Part shown: positions 10,241-17,930 of the stretch, piece by piece
Position numbering within the stretch: the first letter of the stretch is position 1
Layout: every line of letters begins with the position of its first letter
NCBI GenBank assembly: GCA_028287115.1
Contig: JAQBQF010000132.1
Span: forward strand, 1 to 40,938
From: Myxococcales bacterium
GTDB taxonomy: Bacteria > Myxococcota_A > Polyangia > Haliangiales > Haliangiaceae
Direction: 5' to 3'
Length of the DNA stretch: 40,938 nucleotides
The notes under the pieces: model-generated
The model's database searches: none
Told to the model about the DNA's origin: nothing
Seen by the model: the letters and a program-made list of their open reading frames with translations, nothing else
Translations under genes and position numbers: made by a program

Positions 10241-10879
10241 TCAGTTCTCGATCGACTCGAGCAACTCGCCGACCAGCTCTTCGACGCGAATCGCCAGCTT
10301 CTTCGAGACCGGCGAGTCTTTCTCCGCGATCAGCGCCGACAGCCGGCGCGCCGCTTGAGCGATCGAGCCGCGGAGCTTCTCGCCTTTTTCGCGGTCGGTC
10401 TCGGGGAACGCGACGTCCTTGAACCGGCGCGCGAGGATCGGAGCCTCGAGTCCTTCGTCGAATGCGACCCGCTGGATCGTCTCGATCGTTTCGGCGTCTG
10501 CCGAGCCGCGCTCGGTCGCCTTCTTGACGAACTCGACCGTCCGTTCACTCGGGATCGGCGACTGGTAGCGATCCTCGCGCGCGCGCTCGATCACGCGCGG
10601 CGCGGAGGTCTCGAGGAAGCGATAGTTATTGAGGAGCTTGCCGACCGTGGTCGAGCGCAGGTGGAGCTCCTTGCGGCAGTACGTGTCGAAGTCGGGATAG
10701 CCCCAGCCTTGCCACGAATTCGCGTCGTTCACTTTCGACAGCGCTTCGGCGAGCTCGAGCCAGGTCCGCTTGAACGCGCGCGCCTTGGCGAGCGTATCGG
10801 CACGCTGCGGGTCGCTCGCGACGGCGAGCATCTGATCTTCCATCTGACGATCGGTCTTTGTGAGAATCTTGGCGCCCAT
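10241..10879 (-). CDS. Conserved hypothetical protein, alpha-helical, 212 aa
   Basis: This is a cytoplasmic protein without signal peptide or membrane segment. It is charged and probably almost wholly helical. A middle stretch, roughly residues 55-75 (S-W-Q-G-W-G-Y-P-D-F-D-T-Y-C-R-K-E-L), is aromatic-rich and is followed by L-R-S-T-T-V-G-K-L, which resembles a helix-turn-helix or phage-type DNA-binding segment. The C-terminus (about 170-210) looks like a coiled coil. The ATG at 10879 is preceded by TAGGGT eight bases away, which supports this start. It is divergent from the Cys-rich lipoprotein gene. No function is assigned; a chromatin or DNA-associated role is only a guess from the TTVGKL-like segment. 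Confidence 0.8.
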   Translation of the reverse strand: MGAKILTKTDRQMEDQMLAVASDPQRADTLAKARAFKRTWLELAEALSKVNDANSWQGWGYPDFDTYCRKELHLRSTTVGKLLNNYRFLETSAPRVIERAREDRYQSPIPSERTVEFVKKATERGSADAETIETIQRVAFDEGLEAPILARRFKDVAFPETDREKGEKLRGSIAQAARRLSALIAEKDSPVSKKLAIRVEELVGELLESIEN

Positions 10880-10887
10880 CGCGGAGC

Positions 10888-10893
10888 ACCCTA
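10888..10893 (-). promoter_or_regulatory. Candidate -10 (TAGGGT), near-leaderless
   Basis: On the minus strand TAGGGT ends 8 bases before the ATG at 10879, so transcription would begin at or next to the start codon. No clear -35 is visible. Confidence 0.4.
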
Positions 10894-11037
10894 GTCGACC
10901 CCTCTGATCCTCGACCTAAGTCCGTGGGGCGCTTGGCGAAGCCCGATCCATCGCGATGTCTCGAAAAACTGAGACGCGACGACCTGATCTCGCTCAGTTA
11001 CACTCGGCACGTCTCCTGCTGTAATCCTTCATTCTCG

Positions 11038-11775
11038 ATGCGCCTCGTGTTCAGTCTCCTTGCTCTCGCGGGTTTCCTCGCGGGGTGCCAGCTCGGCAGC
11101 CAGGCGGATGCGTTCGGAGGCGAGCCGGGCTCGGGGAGCGGTTCGGGCAGCGGCTCTCCAAACCACGAGTGCACGGTCAACAGCGACTGCGTCGCGGCGG
11201 GCGTCAAGTGTTGTGACTGCCCGACGTTCGCGGTTCCCAGGACCGATCCGTCGCACAACGCCTGTAATGGAATCAGCTGCCCGGTCTCGCAATGCTCGCA
11301 AAATGTCCGCGCCGAGTGCCAGACCGGAAGCTGCGTGCTCGCGTGCGCGCCGATGGTCTGCTCCGCGAGCTGTGCCGACGGCTTCGCGACCGACGCGAAC
11401 GGCTGTCTGAGCTGCGCGTGCGCCGCGCCGCCGATGCGCGAATGCGTCGCCGATAGCGATTGCGCGCGCGTTCGCGCCGATTGTTGCGGCTGCGCGAACG
11501 GAGGCAAAGATACGGCCGTGCCGCAAGGGCAGGCGACCGCGCATGACGACGCGCTGATGTGTCCGATCAATCCCTCGTGCCCATCGGTCGATACCTGCGC
11601 GCCCGATCTCGCGCCGACCTGCGTTCAGGGGAGCTGCCAGCTGATCGCGGGTGGATTACCTGCCAACGCATGTGGTCGCAGTGACTTGCCCGCCTGCGCC
11701 GCGGGCGACGTCTGTACGGTCAATGCGAATGCCGCCGCGACGGTGCAAGGCCTCGGTGTGTGTACGGCACCCTAA
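11038..11775 (+). CDS. Cysteine-rich lipoprotein, 245 aa
   Basis: The ATG at 11038 begins a short signal peptide ending in the lipobox F-L-A-G-C. Translation from further upstream would bury this signal. A Gly-Ser linker follows the lipidated Cys. The mature part carries about 30 cysteines in two repeated modules of the form C-x-x-x-S-D-C then C-C-x-C, closing with C-Q-x-G-S-C/Q. Between them is a short C-x-x-x-C-x-D-G-F-x-x-D-x-x-G-C-x-x-C-x-C stretch that resembles antistasin-like repeats. Such modules form disulfide-knotted extracellular domains and would need oxidative folding; a tandem DsbA-like protein is encoded at 30362. The function is unknown and a surface location is inferred. TACACT at 10999-11004 is a possible -10 with a leader of about 30 bases. 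Confidence 0.85.
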   Translation: MRLVFSLLALAGFLAGCQLGSQADAFGGEPGSGSGSGSGSPNHECTVNSDCVAAGVKCCDCPTFAVPRTDPSHNACNGISCPVSQCSQNVRAECQTGSCVLACAPMVCSASCADGFATDANGCLSCACAAPPMRECVADSDCARVRADCCGCANGGKDTAVPQGQATAHDDALMCPINPSCPSVDTCAPDLAPTCVQGSCQLIAGGLPANACGRSDLPACAAGDVCTVNANAAATVQGLGVCTAP

Positions 11776-11823
11776 GTAGCCGGAACCCGCCCGGTTCACA
11801 GACCCTTTCAAGCGCCGCCACGT

Positions 11824-11829
11824 TATAAT
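11824..11829 (+). promoter_or_regulatory. Consensus -10 (TATAAT), near-leaderless
   Basis: A perfect TATAAT ends 9 bases before the ATG at 11839. No good -35 is found at 16-18 bases; TTCACA at 11795-11800 is too far away at 23 bases. No Shine-Dalgarno sequence fits between the box and the ATG. Confidence 0.6.
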
Positions 11830-11838
11830 GCGGGCCAC

Positions 11839-13728
11839 ATGAGCATTGACGGACCGCCGGCATCAGGGTCGATGTCTCAGGCAACTCCTTCGCTTGTCGG
11901 ACAGGTCCTCGATCGCCGGTACCGCCTGACCAAGAAGCTCGGCGAAGGTGGCATGGGCGAGGTCTACGCCGCGGAGCACGTCCACATCGACAAGAAGGTC
12001 GCGATCAAGCTCCTGCGGCCCGAGATCGTTTCCAACAAAGAAGCGGTGACGCGGTTCTATCAGGAGGCGCGATCGTCATCGTCGATCGGCCATCGCAACA
12101 TTATCGCGATCGATGACTTCGGCGAGCTCTCCGACGGCCGCATCTACATGTGCATGGAGCTGTTGAATGGATCGGCGCTGAACGATCTGATCCAGCAGCC
12201 GCTCGGCGCCGATCGTCTGCTCAATATCTTGATCCAGACCGGTCACGGGCTCGCGGCCGCGCACGTCAAAGGCATCACCCATCGCGATATGAAGCCCGAG
12301 AACATCTTCGTGACGATCGCGCCGAACGGCGAGGACGTCCCGAAGATCCTCGACTTCGGAATCGCGAAGGTCTCGGGTAACGACGGCCAGAACCACCTGA
12401 CCCGCACCGGGACGATCTTCGGCACGCCGTTCTACATGGCACCGGAACAAGCGCTCGGAAATCCGGTCGACGCGCGTACGGATATCTACGCCGTTGGCGT
12501 GATCATGTACGAGTGCTTCGCGGGCTCGCTGCCGTTTCAAGGCGAGTCGTTCATGGGCATCCTCACGCAGCACATCACGAGCGAGGCCGAGCCCGTCGCG
12601 CAGCGCGCCGCGAAGGCCGGCCGGCAGCTGCCGCCGGGCCTCGCCGACATCATCACGCGCTGCATGCAGAAGACGCCGGCGCAGCGCTACGGGTCGATGG
12701 ACGAGCTTGTTAACGCGCTGATCGCGGTCTATCGCGGCGTCGCGGGACCGGGCATGTCGACGTATATGGAGGCGTTCCCCGTCGGGAGCGCGCAACACAT
12801 CGCGCAGAACACGCCGGGCGGGATGCAGCGTCCGGGGATGCCCGCGACCCCGCACGCCGCGACGGTCGCCGCGCAATCGAGCGGTGGCTATGCGCCGACG
12901 CATCCATCGCAGCCGTTCGTTCCGCCGGGTCCGTCGGGTTCGGCCCCGGCGCTGTCACCGAGCCCGTCCGGGATGTACAGCCCGGCGAGCTCGTCGTCGG
13001 TCACGGTTCCGAAGAAGAGCTCGCTGGGGATCGTCATCGCGATCCTCGCCGTGCTCGCGGTCGGCGGTGGCATCACCGCATTCGTCTTGCTCGGTGGCAA
13101 GACCGACAAGCCAGGAACCGGATCGGGCTCGCAGGTCGCGAGCGGCGAGTCCGGCAGCATCGGATCGCAAGTCGCGACCGCAGGCCGTGAGATCATCACG
13201 CCGGGCTCGGATCACACGGTCCCGGTCGGCAGCGACCTCGCCAAAGGCAGCGACATCGCCAAAGTCAGCGATACCGCCAAAGGCAGCGATACCGCCAAAG
13301 GCAGCGACACCGTCCCCACTGGAAGCGATAAGGGGAGCGATGCACAGCCGTTGCCCGCGCCGACGAACGTCATCCTCAGCAGCAACGTGATGGCGTTCGA
13401 GATCTGGGAAGACGGCAAGAAGATCGACGACGGTCCCGCGGAGGTGCCGGTCACCGCGGGGACGACGCGCAACCTGGTGCTCAAGGCCAAGGGTTACAAG
13501 GACAAGCCCGTCTCGCTCGACGGATCCAAGAAGAAGGTCTTGCAGAAGCTCGATCGAGTGCCGGGCGTGCACCCGACCAATCCGACGAATCCAACCAATC
13601 CAACCAATCCGACGCATCCGGCGTCTCATCTGGACTGCTCGAAGACGATCGTCGATCCGCACGACAAGGGATGCCGCGACCAGTACTGCCAGAGCCACGA
13701 ACAGGACGCCCGATGCCAGGCCGAGTGA
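11839..13728 (+). CDS. Transmembrane Ser/Thr protein kinase with PEGA-like extracytoplasmic domain
   Basis: This is a Hanks-type (Pkn2-like) kinase of 629 aa. The kinase domain is about residues 28-293, with glycine loop L-G-E-G-G-M-G (34-40), catalytic Lys57, H148-R149-D150 followed by K-P-E-N, D172-F-G174 and A-P-E-Q near 201. All catalytic residues are present, so it should be active. A Pro/Ser/Gly linker follows, then one membrane helix (about 395-420). The outer part has five six-residue G-S-D-x-A-K repeats, a PEGA-like beta domain (about 510-575), five N/H-P-T repeats and a tail with four cysteines. The layout suggests envelope sensing coupled to cytoplasmic phosphorylation. The next gene encodes a coiled-coil TPR envelope protein, a plausible partner by position only. 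The start at 11839 fits the TATAAT nine bases upstream. Confidence 0.95.
   Translation: MSIDGPPASGSMSQATPSLVGQVLDRRYRLTKKLGEGGMGEVYAAEHVHIDKKVAIKLLRPEIVSNKEAVTRFYQEARSSSSIGHRNIIAIDDFGELSDGRIYMCMELLNGSALNDLIQQPLGADRLLNILIQTGHGLAAAHVKGITHRDMKPENIFVTIAPNGEDVPKILDFGIAKVSGNDGQNHLTRTGTIFGTPFYMAPEQALGNPVDARTDIYAVGVIMYECFAGSLPFQGESFMGILTQHITSEAEPVAQRAAKAGRQLPPGLADIITRCMQKTPAQRYGSMDELVNALIAVYRGVAGPGMSTYMEAFPVGSAQHIAQNTPGGMQRPGMPATPHAATVAAQSSGGYAPTHPSQPFVPPGPSGSAPALSPSPSGMYSPASSSSVTVPKKSSLGIVIAILAVLAVGGGITAFVLLGGKTDKPGTGSGSQVASGESGSIGSQVATAGREIITPGSDHTVPVGSDLAKGSDIAKVSDTAKGSDTAKGSDTVPTGSDKGSDAQPLPAPTNVILSSNVMAFEIWEDGKKIDDGPAEVPVTAGTTRNLVLKAKGYKDKPVSLDGSKKKVLQKLDRVPGVHPTNPTNPTNPTNPTHPASHLDCSKTIVDPHDKGCRDQYCQSHEQDARCQAE
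13228..13317 (+). repeat. Five 18-bp in-frame tandem repeats in the kinase gene
   Basis: Units of 18 bp (GGCAGCGAYAYCGCCAAA-like) start at 13228, 13246, 13264, 13282 and 13300 and encode G-S-D-x-A-K. They form a flexible spacer just outside the membrane helix. Unit length is a multiple of three, so copy changes would alter length without a frameshift. Confidence 0.85.
13570..13614 (+). repeat. Five 9-bp in-frame tandem repeats (N-P-T)
   Basis: Nine-base units (AATCCNACN-type; the first is CACCCGACC) encode H/N-P-T and form a rigid Pro-rich stalk between the PEGA-like domain and the Cys-containing tail of the kinase. Confidence 0.8.
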
Positions 13729-13805
13729 CCCAGCACACGGTTGGTGCCGGCCGTCACCGCATGTGGCACACCACCTGAGACACTATGTACGAAGGAAGAC
13801 AAGCC

Positions 13806-14930
13806 ATGCGCCCAGCTACCGCCAGTCACCGTCTTATCGTGCTCGCGCTGTTGGCGTTGGCCGTGACCCTCGGAGGATCGCGCGTCGCATCGGCCGATGA
13901 TCGAGCCGAAGCACGCACGCACTACCAAGCGGGCACGAAGTTTTACGCGACGGCTGATTACAAGAGCGCGATCCGCGAGTTCTCTGCGGCGCAGCAGTTG
14001 TTGCCCGCAGACCTCAACAACTACAACCTCGCGCTCTGTTACGACAAGCTCGGCGACGCGGAGCCGGCGGTTCAGTACTACCGCGAGTATCTCAATCGCG
14101 TTCCGAATGCCGACAAGCGAGCCGAGATCGAGGCGAGCATCGCGCGGCTCGACGCAGCGCTGAAGTCGGCGGCCGCGAAGAAAGCGGAAGAGCAGCGCAA
14201 GATCGACGAAGCCAAGAAAGCCGACGAAGCGAAGAAGGCCGAAGAGGCGCGCAAGATCGAAGAGGCTGCGAAGGCCGACGAAGCGAGGCGCGCCGAGGAG
14301 CAAGCGAAGAAAGACAAAGAAGATCACAAGCCGGTGGTGGGCGGCGGTGCGATCTCCGGTGGTGCGGTCGCCGGCGGCGGTGCGATCACCGGGGGCGCGG
14401 TGTCGCTGGGCCATATCGGCGGCGGCGTTGCGACTGGGGTCGGCGTCAGTGCCGGATCGACGGGAACACCGAGCAGCGGCCAGGCCGTCTCGACAGGCGA
14501 TGCGCAGCTCGATCGCGTGTCCTCGATCGACATCAACTCGATTCGCGATCAGCGCGTCGGCTCTGCCGGCAGCGGCATGGTCGATCCGCGCGGCGGCCCC
14601 GCGGTTGGTGCGGGCGCGGCCGCGGGCACCGGTGGTGCAGCAGCCGGCGCCGGAGCGCAGGGAAGCGTCAATGGCATGGCGCCGACGACCGGCGCGACCG
14701 GCGCGGGTACGGCGCAGGCGTTGCCGACGGACAAGCCGGCGGCCCCGCAGGAGACTCCGGTCTACAAGAAGTGGTGGTTCTGGGCCGTCGTCGGCGTGAG
14801 CGCGTACGTCGTGTACTCGGTCGCGACGACGAGCTCGAACAGCACCAGCAGGACGGGGCGGGAGCTGCCACCGTTCTCGCCAAGCGGTGATATCGGCGCC
14901 GGCGGCGGTATGCCGCTGTTCCGGTTCTGA
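13806..14930 (+). CDS. Exported TPR / Ala-Lys-Glu coiled-coil protein with C-terminal membrane helix
   Basis: This 374-aa protein has a signal peptide (residues 1-30, ending A-S-A), two TPR-like helical repeats (about 31-105), a TolA-like Lys/Glu/Ala coiled coil (about 120-172), a long Gly/Ala/Ser-rich region, and a membrane segment W-W-F-W-A-V-V-G-V-S-A-Y (about 324-343). It probably spans the periplasm and docks in a membrane. I chose the ATG at 13806 over the in-frame ATG at 13785 because it gives a clean signal peptide and has a good ribosome site (AAGGAAG, 13792-13798) at proper spacing. This Shine-Dalgarno is an exception in this window. It follows the transmembrane kinase by 77 bases on the same strand. 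No enzymatic motif is visible. Confidence 0.88.
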   Translation: MRPATASHRLIVLALLALAVTLGGSRVASADDRAEARTHYQAGTKFYATADYKSAIREFSAAQQLLPADLNNYNLALCYDKLGDAEPAVQYYREYLNRVPNADKRAEIEASIARLDAALKSAAAKKAEEQRKIDEAKKADEAKKAEEARKIEEAAKADEARRAEEQAKKDKEDHKPVVGGGAISGGAVAGGGAITGGAVSLGHIGGGVATGVGVSAGSTGTPSSGQAVSTGDAQLDRVSSIDINSIRDQRVGSAGSGMVDPRGGPAVGAGAAAGTGGAAAGAGAQGSVNGMAPTTGATGAGTAQALPTDKPAAPQETPVYKKWWFWAVVGVSAYVVYSVATTSSNSTSRTGRELPPFSPSGDIGAGGGMPLFRF

Positions 14931-14949
14931 TCTCGCGGCGAATCGGCGT

Positions 14950-14955
14950 TATAAC
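14950..14955 (+). promoter_or_regulatory. Candidate -10 (TATAAC), leaderless
   Basis: TATAAC ends 6 bases before the GTG at 14962. This supports GTG as both the transcription and translation start, and argues against the longer frame opening at 14887 inside the previous gene. Confidence 0.5.
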
Positions 14956-14961
14956 GGTGGC

Positions 14962-16164
14962 GTGACGGTCACCGCAGACGATCTGGCTCGAGCGACCAAG
15001 CGCCTGCGCCAGCATCCCGCGGACTACAGCGCGTGGCTCGAGGTCGCGGCGCTCCTCGGTGCGCTCGGCTCGATCGAAGATGCGGAGCACGCATTCGCGA
15101 CGATCGGCGAAGGAGCGCGGGTGAGCGGCAAGGTCGCGCTCGCGGTCGCGTGCGGCCGGCATCTCGCGGAGCTCGGCAGCGTGCACGGGCCGGAGCTGGT
15201 CGAGCAAATCGTCGACACCTACGCGACCGGTGGTCCGCACTTCGCGTTCGAGGCGCCGCCCGCACCCGACGAGCCTCCCGCGCTTGCCGAGCCCGCGGGG
15301 GATCCGATCACGCAAGCGCGAATCGTGATCGAGGCGCTCGGTGCATGGCTGACCGCGCGACAGGCGAAGCAAGCGACGCCTGCACCGCTGCTCTCGGCGT
15401 TGTCGAAGCCCGGTGCACGAGCGCTCGTCGGTGTGATGACGACGCGCGCGTTCGCGACCGGCGCGACGATCATCGAGGCGGGCACACCTGCGACAGCGCT
15501 GTACTGGATCGCGCACGGCTCGGTATCCGTGCGGCGCGATGGAGCGGAGCTTGGCGAGCTGCACTCGGGTGCGTTCTTCGGTGAGATCGCGCTCGTCGGC
15601 GGAACGACGCGGACCGCGAGCGTCGTCGCGCGCGAGGAGTCCTGGCTCCTCGAGATTCCTGCGCGTGCGGTGGAGAACGCGGCGGGCAAACATCCCAAGC
15701 TCGCCGAGGTGCTCGCGTTCCATGCGCGCGCGAGGTTGCTCGCGAACCTGACGCGGACCTCGGAGCTGTTCCGCGCCCTCGGTGACGAGGATCGCGAGCT
15801 GCTGCTCGCGAAGTTCACGAGCGAGCTCGTGCCTGCGGACACCACGTTCATTCACGAGGGCAAGACGAACGAGTATCTGTGGGTCGTCGTGTCGGGCAAG
15901 TGCGCGGTCAAGAGCAAGGGCGGCATCGTGGCCGAGCTCGGACCGGGCGCGGCGGTCGGCGAGATCTCGCTCGTCAGTGGTGTGCCGGCGGTCGCCGACG
16001 TTGTCGCGATCGAGCCCGCGGTGCTGCTGCGACTGGCGAAGCAAGACTTCGAAGCGACGGCGAAGCGACATCCTCAGCTGCTTGCCGAGGTCGAGAAGCT
16101 CGTCGTGAAACGCGAGACCGCGAACCGGGCGCTGTTCCAAGATGCGTCGGATCTGATCGTCTAG
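14962..16164 (+). CDS. Protein with two cyclic-nucleotide-binding domains
   Basis: This 400-aa cytoplasmic protein has an N-terminal helical, TPR-like region (about 1-85), a Pro-rich linker and two CRP-type cNMP-binding beta-barrels (about 150-250 and 275-375). The first has an intact phosphate-binding cassette: F206-G-E-I-A-L with the cyclic-phosphate Arg at R217 followed by T-A. In the second, V-G-E-I-S-L is kept but the Arg position is Ala343, so it probably cannot hold the cyclic phosphate. No DNA-binding helix-turn-helix or enzymatic domain follows, so it is a signal-sensing adaptor rather than a transcription factor. The GTG start at 14962 is supported by the TATAAC upstream. It is co-transcribed with the lipoprotein gene 7 bases downstream. 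Confidence 0.9.
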   Translation: MTVTADDLARATKRLRQHPADYSAWLEVAALLGALGSIEDAEHAFATIGEGARVSGKVALAVACGRHLAELGSVHGPELVEQIVDTYATGGPHFAFEAPPAPDEPPALAEPAGDPITQARIVIEALGAWLTARQAKQATPAPLLSALSKPGARALVGVMTTRAFATGATIIEAGTPATALYWIAHGSVSVRRDGAELGELHSGAFFGEIALVGGTTRTASVVAREESWLLEIPARAVENAAGKHPKLAEVLAFHARARLLANLTRTSELFRALGDEDRELLLAKFTSELVPADTTFIHEGKTNEYLWVVVSGKCAVKSKGGIVAELGPGAAVGEISLVSGVPAVADVVAIEPAVLLRLAKQDFEATAKRHPQLLAEVEKLVVKRETANRALFQDASDLIV

Positions 16165-16171
16165 TAAGAAC

Positions 16172-17866
16172 ATGGGAATGACGGGTAGAGAGACTCGGAC
16201 TGCATTCGCTTTGCTCGCGCTCGCGAGCTGCATCGACTCGGGTCCCGGGCCGCAAGGCAAGAAGATCGAGCCGAGCTACGTCTCGGCGAACCTCCTCACG
16301 GCCGTGCCACCCGAGGTCACGCGGCTCGACGTCGATCTCGGCGGCAAGGTCGTCTACATCGGCAACACGGTGGACAGGACGTCCGTCGCGCCGGGTTCTG
16401 CCGTCAAGATCACGCACTACTGGCAGGTCAAGGCGCCGCTCGGCACGGGCTGGCGCGTGTTCGGATTCATGCGCGGTGCGCCGGCGATGCCGGACTTCAT
16501 GAACCTCGACGCGACCGACATGGAGATCGGTCATCCGACGCAGAGTTGGAAGCCAGGACAGATCATCAAAGATGTCCAGGACGTGATCCTGCGGCCGGAT
16601 TGGCGCTCGCCGCTCGCCACGCTGTACGTCGGCCTGATCCACGTCGGCGGTCATGACGTCGGCGATCGGATCGCCGCGAGTGGGCCGAACGTCGTCGATC
16701 GCGCGATCACCGCGCGCACGTTCGAGATCGATCTGTCGCGCGCACCGCCTCCGATCGGCACGATTCATATTCCTCACGCGACGAGCCCGATCACGGTCGA
16801 TGGCGTCGCGGCCGAGCCGGCATGGTCGGGTGCCGTGACGTCTCCGGAATTTGTCACGGGTGAAGGTTGCCCGGACCCGATCGGACGCGCGACGGCGCGG
16901 ATGACCTGGGACGAGCAGAATCTGTATCTGTTCGTGCAGGTCACCGACACGGACATCCTGAGCCCGTACAAGCAGCACGACGATCCACTGTGGAAGGCAG
17001 ACGACGTCGAGATCTTCATCGACGCGGACGGCAACCGTCACGGCTACGTCGAGCTCCAGGTCAATCCGAACAACGCGACCTTCGATTCATGGTTCGCGAC
17101 GACACGCGCGGTGCCAGGTGACGAGAAGTGGGACTCGCACATGGTGACGATGGTGAAGCTGCGCGGCACCACCGAGTCCGGCGACACCGATCAAGGATGG
17201 GATGCCGAGATCGCGATTCCGTGGGCTGCCGTGAAGGGTCGGGACGACGCGATGGCCGTCCGGCTACCTCCGCAGATCGGCGATCGATGGCGACTCAATG
17301 TCGTGCGCGTCGACTGGAAGACCGGCAGCAAAGATCAGAGCGCGTCGACGTGGAACCGGATCACGTGCGGAGATTTTCACGCGCTCGATCGGATGTTGAC
17401 CGCGGTGTTTGCGGATTCGACGGGACTGATCGTTCCGAAGCCGCCGGATTCCGACTCGGGATCCGCCGCGGGAAGCGGAACGGGAACGGGAACCGGATCG
17501 GGACCCGCGACGTGGACTGCAACGGGCGCGGCGTCGGGTAGCGCGAACGACATCAAGACGAACGCGCCGGGTCTGCCGCCGATGATGATGCAACCGAACA
17601 TGATCCCGGCGATAACGCCCACTCCGCAAGGCTCGGCCGCGCAGCCAACGACGCAGGGCAGCGGCGCGGCGATGCAGCAGGGCAGCGCGGCGACAGCTCG
17701 TCCACCGACAACGCAGGGCAGCGGCGCGGCAACACCTCGTGGACCGACGCAGCAAGGCAGCGGCGCGGCGACACCTCGTGGACCCGCGCCGGATCCGAAG
17801 GCACGAACGACGCCGCCGCCGAACGTCAAACCGGCCGCGCCGTCGCCGGGCAGCGCGGTCCCGTAG
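16172..17866 (+). CDS. Lipoprotein with CBM9-like (DOMON-type) domain
   Basis: This 564-aa protein has a signal peptide ending in the lipobox A-L-A-S-C and an N-terminal beta domain (about 30-185). A family 9 carbohydrate-binding-like domain follows (about 195-410) with the hallmark start P-I-T-V-D-G-V-A-A-E-P-A-W, then W-D-E-Q-N-L-Y-L-F-V and D-D-V-E-I-F-I-D-A-D-G. The last 140 residues are low-complexity, rich in Q-G-S-G-A-A and Pro. CBM9-like domains bind sugars in xylanases, or haem and sugars in DOMON relatives, so ligand binding at the cell surface is likely but the ligand is unknown. It starts 7 bases after the cyclic-nucleotide-binding gene. ATGs at 16172 and 16178 are equally possible. 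Confidence 0.88.
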   Translation: MGMTGRETRTAFALLALASCIDSGPGPQGKKIEPSYVSANLLTAVPPEVTRLDVDLGGKVVYIGNTVDRTSVAPGSAVKITHYWQVKAPLGTGWRVFGFMRGAPAMPDFMNLDATDMEIGHPTQSWKPGQIIKDVQDVILRPDWRSPLATLYVGLIHVGGHDVGDRIAASGPNVVDRAITARTFEIDLSRAPPPIGTIHIPHATSPITVDGVAAEPAWSGAVTSPEFVTGEGCPDPIGRATARMTWDEQNLYLFVQVTDTDILSPYKQHDDPLWKADDVEIFIDADGNRHGYVELQVNPNNATFDSWFATTRAVPGDEKWDSHMVTMVKLRGTTESGDTDQGWDAEIAIPWAAVKGRDDAMAVRLPPQIGDRWRLNVVRVDWKTGSKDQSASTWNRITCGDFHALDRMLTAVFADSTGLIVPKPPDSDSGSAAGSGTGTGTGSGPATWTATGAASGSANDIKTNAPGLPPMMMQPNMIPAITPTPQGSAAQPTTQGSGAAMQQGSAATARPPTTQGSGAATPRGPTQQGSGAATPRGPAPDPKARTTPPPNVKPAAPSPGSAVP

Positions 17867-17914
17867 CTTGCGATCTGCGAGAAATCCTGCGAACGGGCAC
17901 TTCGATCTCGCCGG

Positions 17915-17923
17915 TGTTAAGCT
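17915..17923 (+). promoter_or_regulatory. Extended -10 (TGTTAAGCT), leaderless
   Basis: TG-N-TAAGCT ends 7 bases before the ATG at 17931. It fits the extended -10 form TGNTANNNT and predicts transcription starting at the ATG. Confidence 0.55.
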
Positions 17924-17930
17924 CGTTGCG

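Noticed and set aside
11783..11797. GAACC-5-GGTTC stem as terminator of the Cys-rich lipoprotein gene
   Set aside because: The stem is only 5 bp with no T-run and could easily arise by chance.
14668..16260. A 530-codon minus-strand frame opposite the cNMP-domain gene
   Set aside because: No motifs and Arg-rich composition; the plus strand encodes clear cNMP-binding domains.
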